From NCBI GenBank assembly GCA_030613285.1, contig JAUWME010000029.1:1-11824 (forward strand): a DNA stretch of 11,824 bases, given 5' to 3'. A model generated the notes under the pieces. The model saw nothing but the letters and a program-made list of their open reading frames with translations, had not been told where the DNA came from and ran no database searches. This DNA comes from Candidatus Zymogenus sp. (GTDB lineage: Bacteria; Desulfobacterota; Zymogenia; Zymogenales; Zymogenaceae). Positions 1 to 10,378 of the stretch are shown here, piece after piece. Each line of letters begins with the position of its first letter. The first letter of the stretch is position 1. The position numbers and the translations under genes are program-made.

Positions 1-3000
1 CTTTTCTTTTACCCTTAACATCCTTTCCGTAAGAAACTATTCCATCAATTTCGCTGATAACGGCAAATTCTTTTGGCTTTCTGGCCTCGAAGAGTTCTGT
101 CACTCTGGGAAGACCCCCTGTGATATCTTTTGTCTTTGTTGTCTCTCTGGGGATTTTTGCCAGCACATCCCCGGCATCTACCCTATCCCCTTCAGACTTC
201 ATAATATGCGCCCCCACTGGCATGAAATAGCGTGCCATGGCACTGGATCCGGGGAGTCTATATGTTCTGCCCTGCTCGTCTTTAATTGAAACACGGGGTC
301 TCGCATCGGGGTCTTTGGATTCTACAATAACCTTTCTGGACAGGGAGGTTACGACATCCAACTGCTCCTGCATTGTTACCCCTTCAATGATATCGCCATA
401 TTTTAAAATTCCCTCAACCTCTGTCAATATCGGCAATGTATACGGGTCCCATTCAGCGATCATCTGACCTGCCTTGACCATTTCGCCATCATCCACAAGA
501 AGTTTGGAACCGTAGTTCAAGGGATAACGTTCTCTTTCTCTGCCACTTTCATCTTGAATAATTATCTGGCTGTTTCTGTTCATAACGATGGAGTGGCCCT
601 CCTTCGCTTTTACGATGTTCAAATTAACGAATTTAATTTTCCCATCATTTTTGTTCTCAAGGGTTGTTTGTTCTGAGCGTCTGGAGGCTGTACCACCGAT
701 GTGGAAAGTTCTCATGGTGAGCTGTGTTCCCGGCTCACCGATAGATTGTGCTGCAATAACTCCTACGGCCTCTCCAATGTTGACCCTTTCCCCCCGTGCG
801 AGATCTCGGCCGTAACATTTTACGCAAATTCCCCGTTCTGTACGACAGGTTAAGACCGAGCGGGTCACCACCCTCTCCAAACCAGCCTCTTCGATCTTCT
901 CCACCAATTCCTCATCTATTTCCTCGTTGGCCTTAACGAGTATCTCGTCTGTAAAAGTATCTTTAATGTCGTTTAATGCGACCTTTCCAAGAATTCTATC
1001 TCCAACCGGCTCGATTATCTCGCCTCCCTCCACCAAAGAAGTTACCTCAATACCTCTTATGGTACCGCAATCCTCTTCGGTTATAATAACGTCTTGTACA
1101 ACATCAACGAGACGTCTTGTAAGGTAGCCGGAGTTCGCTGTCTTTAGGGCAGTATCTGCAAGGCCTTTTCTTGCTCCATGTGTAGAGATAAAATATTGCA
1201 GAACCGTTAGCCCTTCTCGGAAATTTGCCGTAATTGGCGTTTCGATTATCTCGCCTGAAGGTTTGGCCATAAGACCTCGCATCCCGGCAAGCTGTCTTAT
1301 CTGTTGCTGGGAGCCCCTGGAACCAGAATCCACCATCATGTGAATCGAGTTGAAACTTGGGATTTTGATATTGTCGCCTTTTTCGTTTTTTACAACATCG
1401 TAAGCTAATTCATTGGTCATCTCTTGGGCGACTTCTTCGGTAACATCGGCCCAAATATCGATAACCTTGTTGTAGCGCTCCCCATCTGTTATGAGTCCAT
1501 CGGTGTATTGCTGCTCTACCTTCAGAACTTCTCCTCTGGCGTATTCTAAAAGTTCTTGTTTGTTAGGGGGAATTCTCATGTCTTTGATTGAAATAGATAT
1601 CCCCGCCTCGGTAGCATATTTGAAACCGAAGTCTTTAAGTCTGTCCGTCAGAATTACCGTGCTTTTATTGCCCGCATTTCTATAACAGTTATCAATAAGT
1701 TCGGCAACTTCTCTCTTTGACATAACCGTATTAATATTACTAAATGGGATTTCTTCCGGAATGATTTCATAAAGGAGACATCTTCCGACAGTTGTGTCTA
1801 TGATCTTGCCATCAATCCTAACCTTTATCTTTGCCTGCAAATCAACTTCGTTTGCATCAAAAGCAACCCTGACCTCATCCAAGTCTGCAAATGTTTTATT
1901 TTCACCCTTGGCACCCTCACTACTCCTTGTAGCGTAGTATAGTCCCAAGACGATATCCTGACTGGGCACGATGATTGGTTTGCCGTTCGCTGGTGTCAAG
2001 ATGTTGTTGGTACTCATCATCAACACCCTCGCTTCCACCTGGGCTTCAATTGAGAGGGGGATATGAACCGCCATCTGATCGCCATCAAAGTCTGCATTGA
2101 AGGCAGCGCAAACAAGGGGATGGAGTTGAATGGCCTTGCCTTCGATTAGAATCGGCTCGAAGGCCTGAATTCCCAGACGATGCAAAGTGGGTGCACGGTT
2201 TAGGAGGATCGGGTGTTCCTTTATCACATCCTCCAGAATATCCCAAACCTCTGGGCGTTCGGCCTCCACCGCCTTCTTTGCGCTCTTTATTGTGGAGACG
2301 TACCCTCGCTCCTCCAACTTTGCATAAATAAAAGGCTTAAAAAGCTCGACAGCCATCTTCTTGGGAAGTCCGCATTGATTAAGCCTTAATTCCGGCCCAA
2401 TAACAATTACGGATCTGCCTGAATAATCCACTCGCTTTCCAAGAAGATTTTGTCGGAACCTCCCCTGTTTTCCCTTAAGCATATCGGAAAGGGATTTTAG
2501 GGGTCTCTTGTTTTGGCCCGTAATGGCCCTACCCCTGCGTCCATTATCAAAAAGCGCATCCACGGACTCCTGGAGCATCCTTTTTTCGTTTTGAATTATA
2601 ATGCCGGGTGCGTTAAGCTCCTGAAGACGCTTGAGCCTGTTGTTTCTGTTTATTACTCTCCGATACAAATCGTTTAAATCAGACGTGGCAAACCTGCCCC
2701 CATCCAGCGGGACAAGGGGCCTCAAGTCCGGCGGAATGACAGGGATGCACTCCATGACCATCCATTCCGGACGGTTTTCGGAATGCAAAAAGGCCTCAAT
2801 TACCTTTAATCTCTTTGATATTTTTTTAAGTTTTGCCTCAGAGCTTGTTTCGATCATATCTCTTCTTAACTCTTCGGCAAGCTTTGCGATATCAACTTCT
2901 TTTAGGATGTCCCTGATTGCCTCAGCGCCGATCCCCACATCGATATCACCATATTTTTCTTTGACCCGCCTTAGTTGTTCATCGCTAAGGAGATCCCATT

Positions 3001-3466
3001 TGGCAAGGGGCGAGTCTTTTGGGTCTTTGACAATATAATTCTCGAAATAGAGAATCCTCTCCATGTCTTTTAGGCTTATATCAAGAACTGTTCCAATACG
3101 CGAGGGGAGGCTCTTTAAAAACCAAATATGGGTCATGGGCGTTGCCAGCTCAATGTGGCCCAACCTCTCCCTTCTTACCTTTGATTGGATAACCTCCACA
3201 CCACATTTTTCGCACACTACCCCGCGGTGTTTCATGCGCTTATATTTGCCGCAATTACACTCGTAATCCTTTGTGGGGCCAAAGATTTTTGCGCAAAAAA
3301 GGCCGTCCCTCTCAGGTTTAAAAGTTCTGTAATTTATTGTCTCTGGTTTTTTTACTTCGCCATGAGACCACGACCTAATTTTATCTGGTGAAGCAAGAGA
3401 AATCTTCACATATTCAATATCGATCGGGTCTTTCGGTTTTTCAAAATAACTAAAATTGTCGTCCAA
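1..3466 (-). CDS. rpoC: RNA polymerase beta' subunit, 3' end cut off by the window
   Basis: Beta' is the catalytic subunit of RNA polymerase and works with beta, alpha2 and omega. About 1155 codons are present, in one frame from start to window edge; roughly 200 C-terminal residues are missing by comparison with the E. coli protein. Visible in order: N-terminal zinc site with C70, C72, C85 and C88 (same numbering as E. coli); the Mg-binding [12 protein letters not shown] motif at residues 457-468, with D459, D461 and D463; second zinc site C800, C874, C881, C884; trigger loop [13 protein letters not shown] from residue 917. A large insertion follows the trigger loop, as in proteobacterial SI3, before the [16 protein letters not shown] segment. 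The start is a TTG at 3464-3466, with AGAGGTG about five bases upstream. It gives an N-terminus that aligns with known RpoC, and no ATG fits. It lies 30 bases after rpoB and is surely co-transcribed. Confidence 0.97.
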   Translation of the reverse strand, partial: MDDNFSYFEKPKDPIDIEYVKISLASPDKIRSWSHGEVKKPETINYRTFKPERDGLFCAKIFGPTKDYECNCGKYKRMKHRGVVCEKCGVEVIQSKVRRERLGHIELATPMTHIWFLKSLPSRIGTVLDISLKDMERILYFENYIVKDPKDSPLAKWDLLSDEQLRRVKEKYGDIDVGIGAEAIRDILKEVDIAKLAEELRRDMIETSSEAKLKKISKRLKVIEAFLHSENRPEWMVMECIPVIPPDLRPLVPLDGGRFATSDLNDLYRRVINRNNRLKRLQELNAPGIIIQNEKRMLQESVDALFDNGRRGRAITGQNKRPLKSLSDMLKGKQGRFRQNLLGKRVDYSGRSVIVIGPELRLNQCGLPKKMAVELFKPFIYAKLEERGYVSTIKSAKKAVEAERPEVWDILEDVIKEHPILLNRAPTLHRLGIQAFEPILIEGKAIQLHPLVCAAFNADFDGDQMAVHIPLSIEAQVEARVLMMSTNNILTPANGKPIIVPSQDIVLGLYYATRSSEGAKGENKTFADLDEVRVAFDANEVDLQAKIKVRIDGKIIDTTVGRCLLYEIIPEEIPFSNINTVMSKREVAELIDNCYRNAGNKSTVILTDRLKDFGFKYATEAGISISIKDMRIPPNKQELLEYARGEVLKVEQQYTDGLITDGERYNKVIDIWADVTEEVAQEMTNELAYDVVKNEKGDNIKIPSFNSIHMMVDSGSRGSQQQIRQLAGMRGLMAKPSGEIIETPITANFREGLTVLQYFISTHGARKGLADTALKTANSGYLTRRLVDVVQDVIITEEDCGTIRGIEVTSLVEGGEIIEPVGDRILGKVALNDIKDTFTDEILVKANEEIDEELVEKIEEAGLERVVTRSVLTCRTERGICVKCYGRDLARGERVNIGEAVGVIAAQSIGEPGTQLTMRTFHIGGTASRRSEQTTLENKNDGKIKFVNLNIVKAKEGHSIVMNRNSQIIIQDESGRERERYPLNYGSKLLVDDGEMVKAGQMIAEWDPYTLPILTEVEGILKYGDIIEGVTMQEQLDVVTSLSRKVIVESKDPDARPRVSIKDEQGRTYRLPGSSAMARYFMPVGAHIMKSEGDRVDAGDVLAKIPRETTKTKDITGGLPRVTELFEARKPKEFAVISEIDGIVSYGKDVKGKRK

Positions 3467-3496
3467 GACTACACCTCTCTTTAGAGATTAAGTAGT

Positions 3497-6400
3497 TTAA
3501 TCCTTTTTCTTTTCCCTCTCATGAAGCTCCATGTCAAGCCCCAAGCTCTGCATCTCTTTTACCAACACGTTGAAAGATTCGGGGAGCCCGGGCTCCAGAT
3601 ACTGTTCATTCTTCACAATCGACTCGTACATCTTATTTCTTCCAGTAACATCGTCTGATTTTACTGTCAGATATTCCTGTAGGGAATACGCAGCGCCATA
3701 GGCCTCCATCGCCCACACTTCCATCTCTCCCAAACGCTGTCCTCCAAACTGGGCCTTTCCACCAAGGGGTTGCTGCGTTACAAGCGAGTATGGGCCAATT
3801 GAGCGGGCATGAATCTTGTCGTCCACAAGATGGTGAAGTTTGAGAATATACATATATCCCACCGTAACATCTTGACGAAAACGCTCGCCCGTACGGCCGT
3901 CGTAAAGGGTGGTCATGCCGGTGTCGGGGAGACCCACACTCGACAATGCGTTGGATACATCAACCTCTGTAGCTCCCCCAAAAACGGGAGTTGATATATA
4001 AACACCATCCCTGAATTTCAACGCAATGTTCTTTATCTCCTCCTCAGAAAGACCATCTACATAGTCGTGCATTGTCCCGATGGAAAATATTGACTTCAAT
4101 TTTTCTCTCAGGGCAGAAACTGAAAAGTTTTTTTCAATAATCTCATTAATCTTGCTTCCCATCTCACCTGTGGCCCAGCTGAGATGAGTCTCAAGAATCT
4201 GTCCAACGTTCATTCTTGATGGAACACCGAGAGGATTAAGTATTATCTCAACAGGTGTACCGTCTTCCATGTAAGGCAAATCCTCTTCAGGTAAAACCCT
4301 TGAAAGGACACCTTTGTTTCCATGCCTACCTGCCATCTTGTCGCCGACAGAGAGCTTTCTCTTCATCGCCACATATACTCTTACCTGTTTTATGACGCCC
4401 GGTGGCAATTCATCTGCCTTTGTAACCTTGTCTATTTTTTCATCAAAAATAAGACGAATTAAATCCACCTGTTCCGAGACGCTTTCAAAAATTACCGACA
4501 ACTTGTCATATATCCCGTCGTTTCCCTTTACTTTTACCTTTATGTTTCTAAAGCTATCTATTCTTTGCCCCTCAAAACTTTCCTCGGTTAATATCGTTCC
4601 CTTTTTCAATAGTATATTCTTTCTATCCTCGCCGAGATTTGCCGCAAGCTTCATCCCCACAAGCAGTTCCTTTATTCTTTCAAGACCGCTGGCTCTGATG
4701 ATTGCAATCTCGTCATCTCTGTCCTTCGAGAGATTTTCCACCTCTTCATTCTCGATTAAAAGAGTACGTTCATCTTTATCCACCCCTTTTCTGGAAAACA
4801 CCTTGGCCCCAATAACAATCCCTTCAATTCCTGGGGGTACCCGCATTGAGGAATCTCTAACGTCACCTGCCTTCTCCCCAAAGATGGCCCTTAAGAGCTT
4901 CTCTTCGGGGGAAAGCTGTGTTTCTCCCTTGGGAGATATCTTCCCAATGATAATATCGCCGGGAAAGACCTCAGCGCCTATCCTTATAATTCCTGATTCG
5001 TCGAGGTCTTTCAGAGCCTCCTCGCCCACGTTTGGGATGTCTCTCGTAACCTCTTCTGGCCCAAGTTTTGTATCTCTGGCCATCATCTCAAATTCTTCAA
5101 TATGGATAGAAGTAAAACTATCTTCCTTTACCACTTTCTCGCTTATCAGGATTGAATCCTCAAAGTTGTATCCACCCCAGGGCATAAAAGCCACAATGAT
5201 GTTTCTTCCCAGCGCCAACTCGCCCATCTGTATTGCGTGTCCATCGGCGATAATCTGGCCTTTTACTACAGCGTCACCTTTTTTTACAATTGGTTTTTGG
5301 TTGACACAGGTGCTTTGGTTTGATCGCTGGTATTTAATCAAGTTGTAAATATCAACACCTGCCCCGTTTTCCAATTCGCTGTCAGTACGAACAATAATTC
5401 GGGATGCATCAACATTTTCAACCATTCCATCATTTTTGGCCATGATCGTAACCCCGCAGTCCCTCGCCACAATCCTCTCCATCCCAGTACCAATAAACGG
5501 TGCTTCGGGGCGCAAAAGCGGTACGGCCTGTCGCTGCATATTAGAGCCCATAAGGGCCCTGTTGGCATCGTCGTTTTCGAGAAAGGGAATTAATGCCGCG
5601 GCCACACTAACGAGCTGTTTGGGAGATACATCCATGTAGTTGATTTCATCTGGTGATGCTATGCCCGGCTCCCCACCTCTACGGACGTTGATCGAATCCT
5701 TCATGAAGTTTCCATCACTATCTATGGGGGCATTGGCCTGAGCGATAACAGCACTTTCTTCGTCAAGGGCCGTCAGATAGTCAATTTCTTCTGTTACCTT
5801 TTCGTTTTCCACTTTGCGATACGGTGTCTCGACAAAACCGTATTCGTTTACTCTGGCATATGTAGAAAGTGACGCTATAAGCCCAATGTTCGGACCCTCT
5901 GGGGTCTCTATAGGACAAATTCGACCGTAATGGGTGTTGTGGACGTCTCGGACTTCAAACCCTGCCCTCTCTCTTGTAAGACCGCCAGGCCCCAGTGCAG
6001 AGAGTCTCCTTTTATGGGTAATCTCGCTTAACGGATTTGTCTGATCCATAAATTGTGAAAGTTGAGAAGATCCGAAAAATTCCTTGATTACAGCAGTTAC
6101 TGGTTTTGAATTGATTAGATCGTGGGGCATTAAGGTCTCAACCTCATGGAGACTCATTCTCTCTCTTATGGCCCGCTCCATCCTGACAAGCCCTATTCTG
6201 AACTGATTTTCCAAAAGCTCCCCAACTGCCCTGACCCGCCGATTTCCCAGATGATCTATGTCATCAATCTGTCCCTTACCATTTCTCAGGTTGAAAAGAT
6301 ATTTTACTGAGTTTAAGATGTCATCGTTGTTAAGGACCCTAACATCTATTGGAACGTCAAGTCCCAATTTATAGTTTAGCTTAATCCTCCCCACGTTTGA

Positions 6401-7615
6401 AAGATCATATCGCTCTGGATTAAAAAACAGGTTGTCAAAAAGATTCTGCGCGGTCTCAACCGTGGGTGGATCACCGGGCCTGAGTCTTCGATATATTTCG
6501 ATTATTGCTGTCTTTTTGTCTGAAACCTTGTCCGCTAATAACGTATTTCTTATCGCCGCAGATACGTTAAAATCATCCATCAAAAGGACATCGAATTCTT
6601 TTATTCCCCTCTTGATAATTTCCTCTAACCCATCCTTGGTTATTTCTTCATTTACTTCAGAAATAACCTCCCCAGTTTTGGGATCAACCACATCCGACGA
6701 AACAACCCGTCCGATCACAGACTCAACATCAACAGCTATGGTCTCAATGCCAGCTTCTTTTAGTTTCTTAATTGAGGATTTATTTATTTTTCTACCCTTT
6801 TTTACAATTACATCTCCGGTCTCTGGGTGTTTTATCTCCTCAACAGCTTTCTGTCCCGACAGATAATCAAAATCTGGGATCTTTTTATATCCATCTTCAG
6901 TGATAATTATTTTCTCTGTGCTGTAGAATATATTTAGAAGCTCTTCTGTGGTGTATCCCAGCGCTTTTAAGAGAATTGTAGCCGGAAACTTCCGTCTCCT
7001 GTCAATCCTCACGTGGATGATATCTCTGGCATCAAACTCAAAATCGAGCCATGAACCACGATATGGGATAACGCGGCACGAATAAAGGAGTTTTCCAGAG
7101 GAATGGGTCTTTCCCTTATCATGATCAAAAAAGACGCCCGGTGATCTGTGAAGTTGGCTTACTATAACCCGCTCTGTCCCATTGATGATGAAACTTCCAT
7201 CCTTAGTCATCATCGGGAGGTCTCCAAAAAAGACCTCTTGCTCTTTGACATCACGAATGCTCTTTGTGCCTGCCTCTTCGTCTTTTTCCCACACTACAAG
7301 CCTAACTGTAACCTTAAAGGGGGCCGCAAATGTCATGCCCCTCTGGTGACACTCTTTGACGTCATATTTGGGATCACCCAGTGAATATTCGACATATTCC
7401 AAGGAAGCGGTTTCGTTAAAATCCCAAACTGGGAAGACGCTCCTAAAAACCCCTTCGAGTCCTGCATCCTTCCTCTCTGCTGGGGGAAGGTCTGTCTGAA
7501 GAAAACGGAAGTAAGATTTTCTCTGGACATCAATAAGTTCGGGTATTTCAAGGACGTCCTTACTCTTAGCAAAATCTACCCTCTCCCAATTGTATTTTTT
7601 AGCCAATTCGGCCAT
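3497..7615 (-). CDS. rpoB: RNA polymerase beta subunit
   Basis: Beta subunit of RNA polymerase, 1372 residues from the chosen start and close to the usual proteobacterial length. The rifampicin pocket is intact: [17 protein letters not shown] from residue 513, with D524, H534 and S539 matching E. coli D516, H526 and S531, so nothing predicts rifampicin resistance. Thr replaces the E. coli Asn518 equivalent, which I recall as common in deltaproteobacteria. [11 protein letters not shown] and [11 protein letters not shown] (active-site lysines K1093 and K1101) are present, and an SI1-like insertion lies around residues 230-345. An upstream in-frame ATG at 7649-7651 would add 12 residues. I prefer the ATG at 7613-7615 because a run of six G precedes it by seven bases and because the distance to the conserved IPELIDVQ segment then equals that in E. 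coli. It sits between the rplL-rpoB hairpin region and rpoC. Confidence 0.97.
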   Translation of the reverse strand: MAELAKKYNWERVDFAKSKDVLEIPELIDVQRKSYFRFLQTDLPPAERKDAGLEGVFRSVFPVWDFNETASLEYVEYSLGDPKYDVKECHQRGMTFAAPFKVTVRLVVWEKDEEAGTKSIRDVKEQEVFFGDLPMMTKDGSFIINGTERVIVSQLHRSPGVFFDHDKGKTHSSGKLLYSCRVIPYRGSWLDFEFDARDIIHVRIDRRRKFPATILLKALGYTTEELLNIFYSTEKIIITEDGYKKIPDFDYLSGQKAVEEIKHPETGDVIVKKGRKINKSSIKKLKEAGIETIAVDVESVIGRVVSSDVVDPKTGEVISEVNEEITKDGLEEIIKRGIKEFDVLLMDDFNVSAAIRNTLLADKVSDKKTAIIEIYRRLRPGDPPTVETAQNLFDNLFFNPERYDLSNVGRIKLNYKLGLDVPIDVRVLNNDDILNSVKYLFNLRNGKGQIDDIDHLGNRRVRAVGELLENQFRIGLVRMERAIRERMSLHEVETLMPHDLINSKPVTAVIKEFFGSSQLSQFMDQTNPLSEITHKRRLSALGPGGLTRERAGFEVRDVHNTHYGRICPIETPEGPNIGLIASLSTYARVNEYGFVETPYRKVENEKVTEEIDYLTALDEESAVIAQANAPIDSDGNFMKDSINVRRGGEPGIASPDEINYMDVSPKQLVSVAAALIPFLENDDANRALMGSNMQRQAVPLLRPEAPFIGTGMERIVARDCGVTIMAKNDGMVENVDASRIIVRTDSELENGAGVDIYNLIKYQRSNQSTCVNQKPIVKKGDAVVKGQIIADGHAIQMGELALGRNIIVAFMPWGGYNFEDSILISEKVVKEDSFTSIHIEEFEMMARDTKLGPEEVTRDIPNVGEEALKDLDESGIIRIGAEVFPGDIIIGKISPKGETQLSPEEKLLRAIFGEKAGDVRDSSMRVPPGIEGIVIGAKVFSRKGVDKDERTLLIENEEVENLSKDRDDEIAIIRASGLERIKELLVGMKLAANLGEDRKNILLKKGTILTEESFEGQRIDSFRNIKVKVKGNDGIYDKLSVIFESVSEQVDLIRLIFDEKIDKVTKADELPPGVIKQVRVYVAMKRKLSVGDKMAGRHGNKGVLSRVLPEEDLPYMEDGTPVEIILNPLGVPSRMNVGQILETHLSWATGEMGSKINEIIEKNFSVSALREKLKSIFSIGTMHDYVDGLSEEEIKNIALKFRDGVYISTPVFGGATEVDVSNALSSVGLPDTGMTTLYDGRTGERFRQDVTVGYMYILKLHHLVDDKIHARSIGPYSLVTQQPLGGKAQFGGQRLGEMEVWAMEAYGAAYSLQEYLTVKSDDVTGRNKMYESIVKNEQYLEPGLPESFNVLVKEMQSLGLDMELHEREKKKD

Positions 7616-7793
7616 ACTTTTGCCCCCCGTAAAGCTCCGTTTTAGCTCCATTTTTAAATAATACGATGACTATTTTTTTTGAAAAACTGGTAATGGTTTA
7701 TGTGAGTTTTAAACAGTGTTATTTTTTGAAAATCGAAAACTTGGAATTAGAACAATAGTGGGCCGTCGCCGTGCCGGCCCACCATGACTTACA
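7616..7793 (-). other. rplL-rpoB intergenic region
   Basis: A non-coding stretch of 178 bases if rpoB starts at its second ATG, 142 bases if at the first. The part next to rplL carries the GC hairpin described separately. The remainder is very AT-rich, with several runs of A or T. I see no convincing promoter: a TATTAT just upstream of rpoB lacks a recognisable -35 partner. In E. coli the same interval holds a partial terminator and an RNase III site that lower polymerase subunit output relative to L7/L12, so a similar role is plausible here. Confidence 0.6.
7758..7782 (-). promoter_or_regulatory. GC-rich hairpin after rplL, possible attenuator or RNA processing site
   Basis: A perfect 8-bp inverted repeat, GTGGGCCG and CGGCCCAC, flanks a 9-base loop. 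It begins about a dozen bases after the rplL stop. On the transcribed strand the stem is followed by TATTGTTCTAATTCC, which is not a clean U-run. I therefore infer partial termination, a pause or a processing hairpin rather than a strong terminator, since rpoB and rpoC must be read through it. Confidence 0.6.
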
Positions 7794-8249
7794 TTATTTT
7801 ATATCTGCCTTTGCACCCGCTTCTTCCAGCTTCTTCTTAATCTCTTCGGCACTCTCTTTGGAAACACCTTCCTTGATTACCTTAGGAGCGGATTCCACAA
7901 GTTCCTTTGCCTCTTTAAGGCCAAGAGTTGTAAATTCCCTAACTACCTTAATGACCTGTATTTTCTTAGCGCCAATGTCGCTAAGGATAACTTCAAATTC
8001 GGTTTTTTCTTCTGCCGCTTCGGCTCCTCCCCCGCCTGCTGGCATTGCAACAGCGGCAACAGGAGCTTGGGCCGATACGCCAAACCTTTCCTCTAACTCG
8101 CCAATAAACTCGGAGAGTTCGAGAACAGTCATACTCTCGATGAATTGTACAACATCGTCTTTAGATATCTTACTTTTGGTATCGTTTTTCTTTGGCGCTG
8201 GTTTCTTCTTTTCTTCGGTCACTTTTGTTTCGGTCGTTTCTTCAGTCAT
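7794..8249 (-). CDS. rplL: 50S ribosomal protein L7/L12 with an extended N-terminus
   Basis: The flexible stalk protein that recruits EF-Tu, EF-G and other factors to the ribosome; dimers bind L10. It is 151 residues, while the family is usually about 120-130. The dimerisation domain starts near residue 28 ([20 protein letters not shown]), followed by an Ala/Gly-rich hinge around residues 60-80 and the C-terminal factor-binding domain with [10 protein letters not shown] and [10 protein letters not shown]. The first 27 residues are additional: an acidic Thr/Glu stretch, then a Lys-rich stretch with a PAP motif. The start is the ATG at 8247-8249, with AAAGGAG eight bases upstream. A GTG six codons earlier overlaps this ribosome binding site and is rejected. 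No start codon with a binding site lies near residue 28, so the extension looks real. It lies 23 bases after rplJ. Confidence 0.96.
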   Translation of the reverse strand: MTEETTETKVTEEKKKPAPKKNDTKSKISKDDVVQFIESMTVLELSEFIGELEERFGVSAQAPVAAVAMPAGGGGAEAAEEKTEFEVILSDIGAKKIQVIKVVREFTTLGLKEAKELVESAPKVIKEGVSKESAEEIKKKLEEAGAKADIK

Positions 8250-8272
8250 TGTGATTCTCCTTTCCACATATC

Positions 8273-8797
8273 TTAATGAGTCGTTTCTTTGGCATCTTTG
8301 ATTGCCACAAGGGCGTAAACAAATTTTCTCTTAATACCAGATAGTACCTGAACCAATCCAGTCGGTACCGCATTCATTGTTCCCAGAAGCATCCCTACAA
8401 GAACATCTCTGGAAGGAAGCTTTGCCATAGCAACAACGTCCTCCTCTGAAATCTCCTTTCCTCTTAGAAGACCCTTCTTAAATTCAAAATGCGGGAACTT
8501 GGTGATAAATCCAGCGAGGGCCTTTGAAGCAACGGCGGGATCCTCATTGGAGACAATCAATCCAGTAGGGCCGACAATATCCTCCACCATGGAGGTAAAA
8601 TCGGTATCCTTTGCCGCAAGCATGATGAGGTTGTTTTTTACAACCTTGTACTCAAGCCCAGCGTTTTTAAAACCGGCCCTAAGTTCATTCATCTCTTCGG
8701 CAGAAAGCCCTCTGTAATCGGTAAGAAAAACCAGATTTGAATCAGAGAGTTTCTTGTGCATTTCGACTACAAAGGCTTCCTTATCAGTCCTTTTCAA
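8273..8797 (-). CDS. rplJ: 50S ribosomal protein L10
   Basis: L10 anchors the L7/L12 dimers to the ribosomal stalk base and, in complex with them, represses its own operon by binding the leader RNA. The protein is 174 residues, normal for the family. It has the N-terminal [20 protein letters not shown] segment and a VVKNNL motif typical of L10; the C-terminal helix that binds L7/L12 would lie in the last 35 residues. The start is a TTG at 8795-8797, with a near-perfect AAAGGAGG six bases upstream; no ATG fits the conserved N-terminus. An L10-type leader RNA precedes it and rplL follows after 23 bases, so the pair is translated from one message and probably autoregulated. Confidence 0.97.
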   Translation of the reverse strand: MKRTDKEAFVVEMHKKLSDSNLVFLTDYRGLSAEEMNELRAGFKNAGLEYKVVKNNLIMLAAKDTDFTSMVEDIVGPTGLIVSNEDPAVASKALAGFITKFPHFEFKKGLLRGKEISEEDVVAMAKLPSRDVLVGMLLGTMNAVPTGLVQVLSGIKRKFVYALVAIKDAKETTH

Positions 8798-8831
8798 TCA
8801 AAACCTCCTTTAAACGCCCCGGTCCAAATCA

Positions 8832-8878
8832 ACGGTAATTCCATCCTGACCTTGTGGTTTTTGGACAAAAACAACCGT
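8832..8878 (-). promoter_or_regulatory. AT-rich nested hairpin between L10 leader and rplJ
   Basis: On the transcript, an outer ACGGT/ACCGT pairing (8878-8874 with 8836-8832) encloses GTTTTTG (8872-8866) paired with CAAAAAC (8863-8857) around a very short loop. It lies between the L10 leader and the rplJ ribosome binding site, so it could help couple leader binding to translation. No U-run follows it, so it is not a terminator. The inner stem is weak and the element may be chance. Confidence 0.3.
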
Positions 8879-8894
8879 ACAAACATTGATCCTT

Positions 8895-9017
8895 CCTTGT
8901 CTCGGCGGGTCCTCTCAAGAATTAAACGCTCAAAGTTTGAGTCCGAAAAGTTTACATTCAAGTTACTAAATTCGGGAAACAAACCCCGCTTTGCGTACCG
9001 GCTGTCTCAGACAGGGG
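8895..9017 (-). promoter_or_regulatory. L10 leader RNA (autoregulatory site for L10-L12)
   Basis: The 234 bases between rplA and rplJ hold a structure resembling the L10 leader family. On the transcribed strand, CCTGTCT (9015-9009) can pair with AGACAAGG (8902-8895, one bulged A) to close the element. GCGGG (8989-8985) can pair with CCCGC (8909-8905) inside it. The flanking conserved-looking segments GACAGCCGGTACGC and CCCGCCGAGAC resemble those I recall from this family. In known cases L10 bound to L7/L12 recognises a kink-turn here and represses rplJL translation or read-through. Helix details are by eye. Confidence 0.78.
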
Positions 9018-9031
9018 ATGTTTTTCTATTT

Positions 9032-9736
9032 CTATTTTATTAGATTTCTCATGTCAATTGGGTCAATCTTGACCCCTGGGCCCATAGAGGAAGAGACTGT
9101 TACCCCTTTCATATATGTGCCCTTACTTGTCGATGGCTTGAGCTTAGTAATTACCTCAAAGAGCGAAAGGATATTGTCCTTTAGCTTTTCCACACCAAAG
9201 GAGACCTTTCCCACGGGAATGTGCAATATTCCGCTTTTATCAACTCTAAAATCAACTTTTCCCGCTTTCAACTCTTCTATCGCCCTTTTGATATCAAAAG
9301 TTACTGTACCAATTTTGGCGTTGGGCATAAGTCCTCTTGGCCCCAGTACCTTTCCAAGTTTACTGACCTGACCCATCAGATCTGGGGTGGAAACCGCTTT
9401 GTCAAATTCGAGCCATCCTCCCTCGATCTTTTCGATCATATCCTCTGCCCCGGCATAATCCGCTCCGGCGTCCAGAGCTTCCTTCTCTTTTTCTCCTTTG
9501 GCAAAGGCAATAACCCTAATACTCTTTCCCGTTCCGTGGGGTAGCACCGCTGCACCCCTGACCATCTGGTCGGAATGTCTTGGGTTCACTCCAAGTCTAA
9601 AGGCTATATCAACGGTTTCATCAAATTTTCTCTTCGAGCCATTTGCTACAAATTCCAACGCTTCATTCAGCTCGTATTTTTTTTCGGGATCAATCTTTTT
9701 TTGATCTGCTAAATACTTTTTCCCATGCTTCGGCAT
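9032..9736 (-). CDS. rplA: 50S ribosomal protein L1
   Basis: L1 binds 23S rRNA at the mobile L1 stalk near the exit site and helps release deacylated tRNA. In many bacteria it also represses its own operon by binding mRNA near rplK. It is 234 residues, the usual length. Family signatures seen: [20 protein letters not shown] near residue 38, [13 protein letters not shown] near 59, the L1 signature [19 protein letters not shown] around residues 127-145, and a C-terminal [11 protein letters not shown]. The start is the ATG at 9734-9736, with GGAG eight bases upstream. It lies 31 bases after rplK and forms a two-gene unit with it. I found no convincing L1 target sequence in the leader before rplK. 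Confidence 0.97.
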   Translation of the reverse strand: MPKHGKKYLADQKKIDPEKKYELNEALEFVANGSKRKFDETVDIAFRLGVNPRHSDQMVRGAAVLPHGTGKSIRVIAFAKGEKEKEALDAGADYAGAEDMIEKIEGGWLEFDKAVSTPDLMGQVSKLGKVLGPRGLMPNAKIGTVTFDIKRAIEELKAGKVDFRVDKSGILHIPVGKVSFGVEKLKDNILSLFEVITKLKPSTSKGTYMKGVTVSSSMGPGVKIDPIDMRNLIK

Positions 9737-9767
9737 TATCTATCTCCAATAATCCACAATATCTTTT

Positions 9768-10214
9768 TTAAGAATCTGCTATTATCTCGCTACCCTCAAT
9801 TTCAATCCCCATGCTTCTCGCCGTCCCCTCGATAATTCTGCTCGCATTCTCCAAATCAGTGGCATTAAGGTCTTCCATCTTGATTTTTGCTATCTCCTCA
9901 ACCTGTTTTTTTGTCACCATACCTACTTTTTCTTTATTGGGAATCCCACTTCCTTTGTCAATTCCAGCCGCTTTTTTCAAAAGTATTGCTGCAGGCGGTG
10001 TCTTTGTAATAAACGAGAAGGAACGGTCGGCAAACACGGTGATAACAACAGGAATTATCATCCCCTGTTCTTTTGCGGTTCTGGCGTTAAATATTTTACA
10101 AAACTCCATTATATTTACGCCCTGCTGACCGAGGGCAGGGCCTACAGGCGGTGAAGGGTTTGCCTGACCGGCTGGGATTTGCAATTTTATTTGTCCTATG
10201 ACTTTCTTTGCCAT
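9768..10214 (-). CDS. rplK: 50S ribosomal protein L11
   Basis: L11 binds the GTPase-associated region of 23S rRNA with L10. It takes part in factor-dependent GTP hydrolysis and the stringent response, and forms part of the thiopeptide antibiotic site. It is 148 residues, slightly longer than the common 141-142. The N-terminal domain has [19 protein letters not shown] at residues 14-32, containing the conserved prolines, then [28 protein letters not shown] marks the linker, and the C-terminal RNA-binding domain ends in [16 protein letters not shown]. The start is the ATG at 10212-10214, with TAAGGAG five bases upstream. A G-rich leader of 164 bases separates it from nusG. Confidence 0.97.
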   Translation of the reverse strand: MAKKVIGQIKLQIPAGQANPSPPVGPALGQQGVNIMEFCKIFNARTAKEQGMIIPVVITVFADRSFSFITKTPPAAILLKKAAGIDKGSGIPNKEKVGMVTKKQVEEIAKIKMEDLNATDLENASRIIEGTARSMGIEIEGSEIIADS

Positions 10215-10378
10215 GATAACTCCTTATCCTTATAATTCTCACTATCTATAATCTCTTTCGACGACCTCTCCGACCGTCCTACCCGACAAACTCTCCAACC
10301 ACCCTACCCAATCATCCCCTTACCTTGCCACCTCCTAAACCATCCCGCATAAATAATCCAGCAGGGTCGTCAGGGCGG
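10215..10378 (-). other. nusG-rplK leader, G-rich and non-coding
   Basis: This 164-base spacer precedes rplK. Besides the tandem repeat it contains GGGTAGGGTGGTTGG at 10309-10295, another run of GG tracts. Only very short reading frames exist (the longest considered, from the ATG in TTTATGCGGG, is 12 codons), and none has a good ribosome binding site. No promoter is recognisable. In other bacteria the L1 target on the L11 operon mRNA lies in this position, but I cannot point to a matching structure. Confidence 0.5.
10260..10309. repeat. 25-bp imperfect tandem repeat, two copies, before rplK
   Basis: Two adjacent 25-base units, 10260-10284 and 10285-10309, match at 20 of 25 positions. On the transcribed strand each begins GGGTAGG and contains GGAGAG and ends GTC. 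Copy-to-copy differences are scattered substitutions without indels. They occupy the middle of the nusG-rplK intergenic region, where the transcribed strand is strikingly rich in purines and G compared with the AT-rich spacers elsewhere in the cluster. Function unknown. Confidence 0.7.

Noticed and set aside
4314..5348. Long open frame of 344 codons on the plus strand
   Set aside because: It lies entirely antisense to rpoB, whose own frame is continuous and fully conserved. The predicted Ser/Pro/Phe-rich protein is what a reverse reading of such a gene gives.
6062..6120. Thr in place of Asn at the E. coli 518 position of RpoB as a resistance change
   Set aside because: The key positions D516, H526 and S531 are unchanged, and Thr here is, as far as I recall, normal variation in related bacteria.
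7616..7651. Upstream ATG start for rpoB adding twelve residues
   Set aside because: It lacks a ribosome binding site, while the inner ATG has one and aligns with the usual RpoB N-terminus. It remains possible.
8250..8267. Upstream GTG start for rplL adding six residues (MERRIT)
   Set aside because: The AAAGGAG ribosome binding site for the ATG at 8249 lies inside these codons, so the ATG is the likely start.
7771..8301. Open frame of 176 codons on the plus strand with hydrophobic stretches
   Set aside because: It is the antisense of rplL. The Ser/Ala-rich composition reflects the Lys/Glu/Ala codons of L7/L12, and no ribosome binding site is seen.
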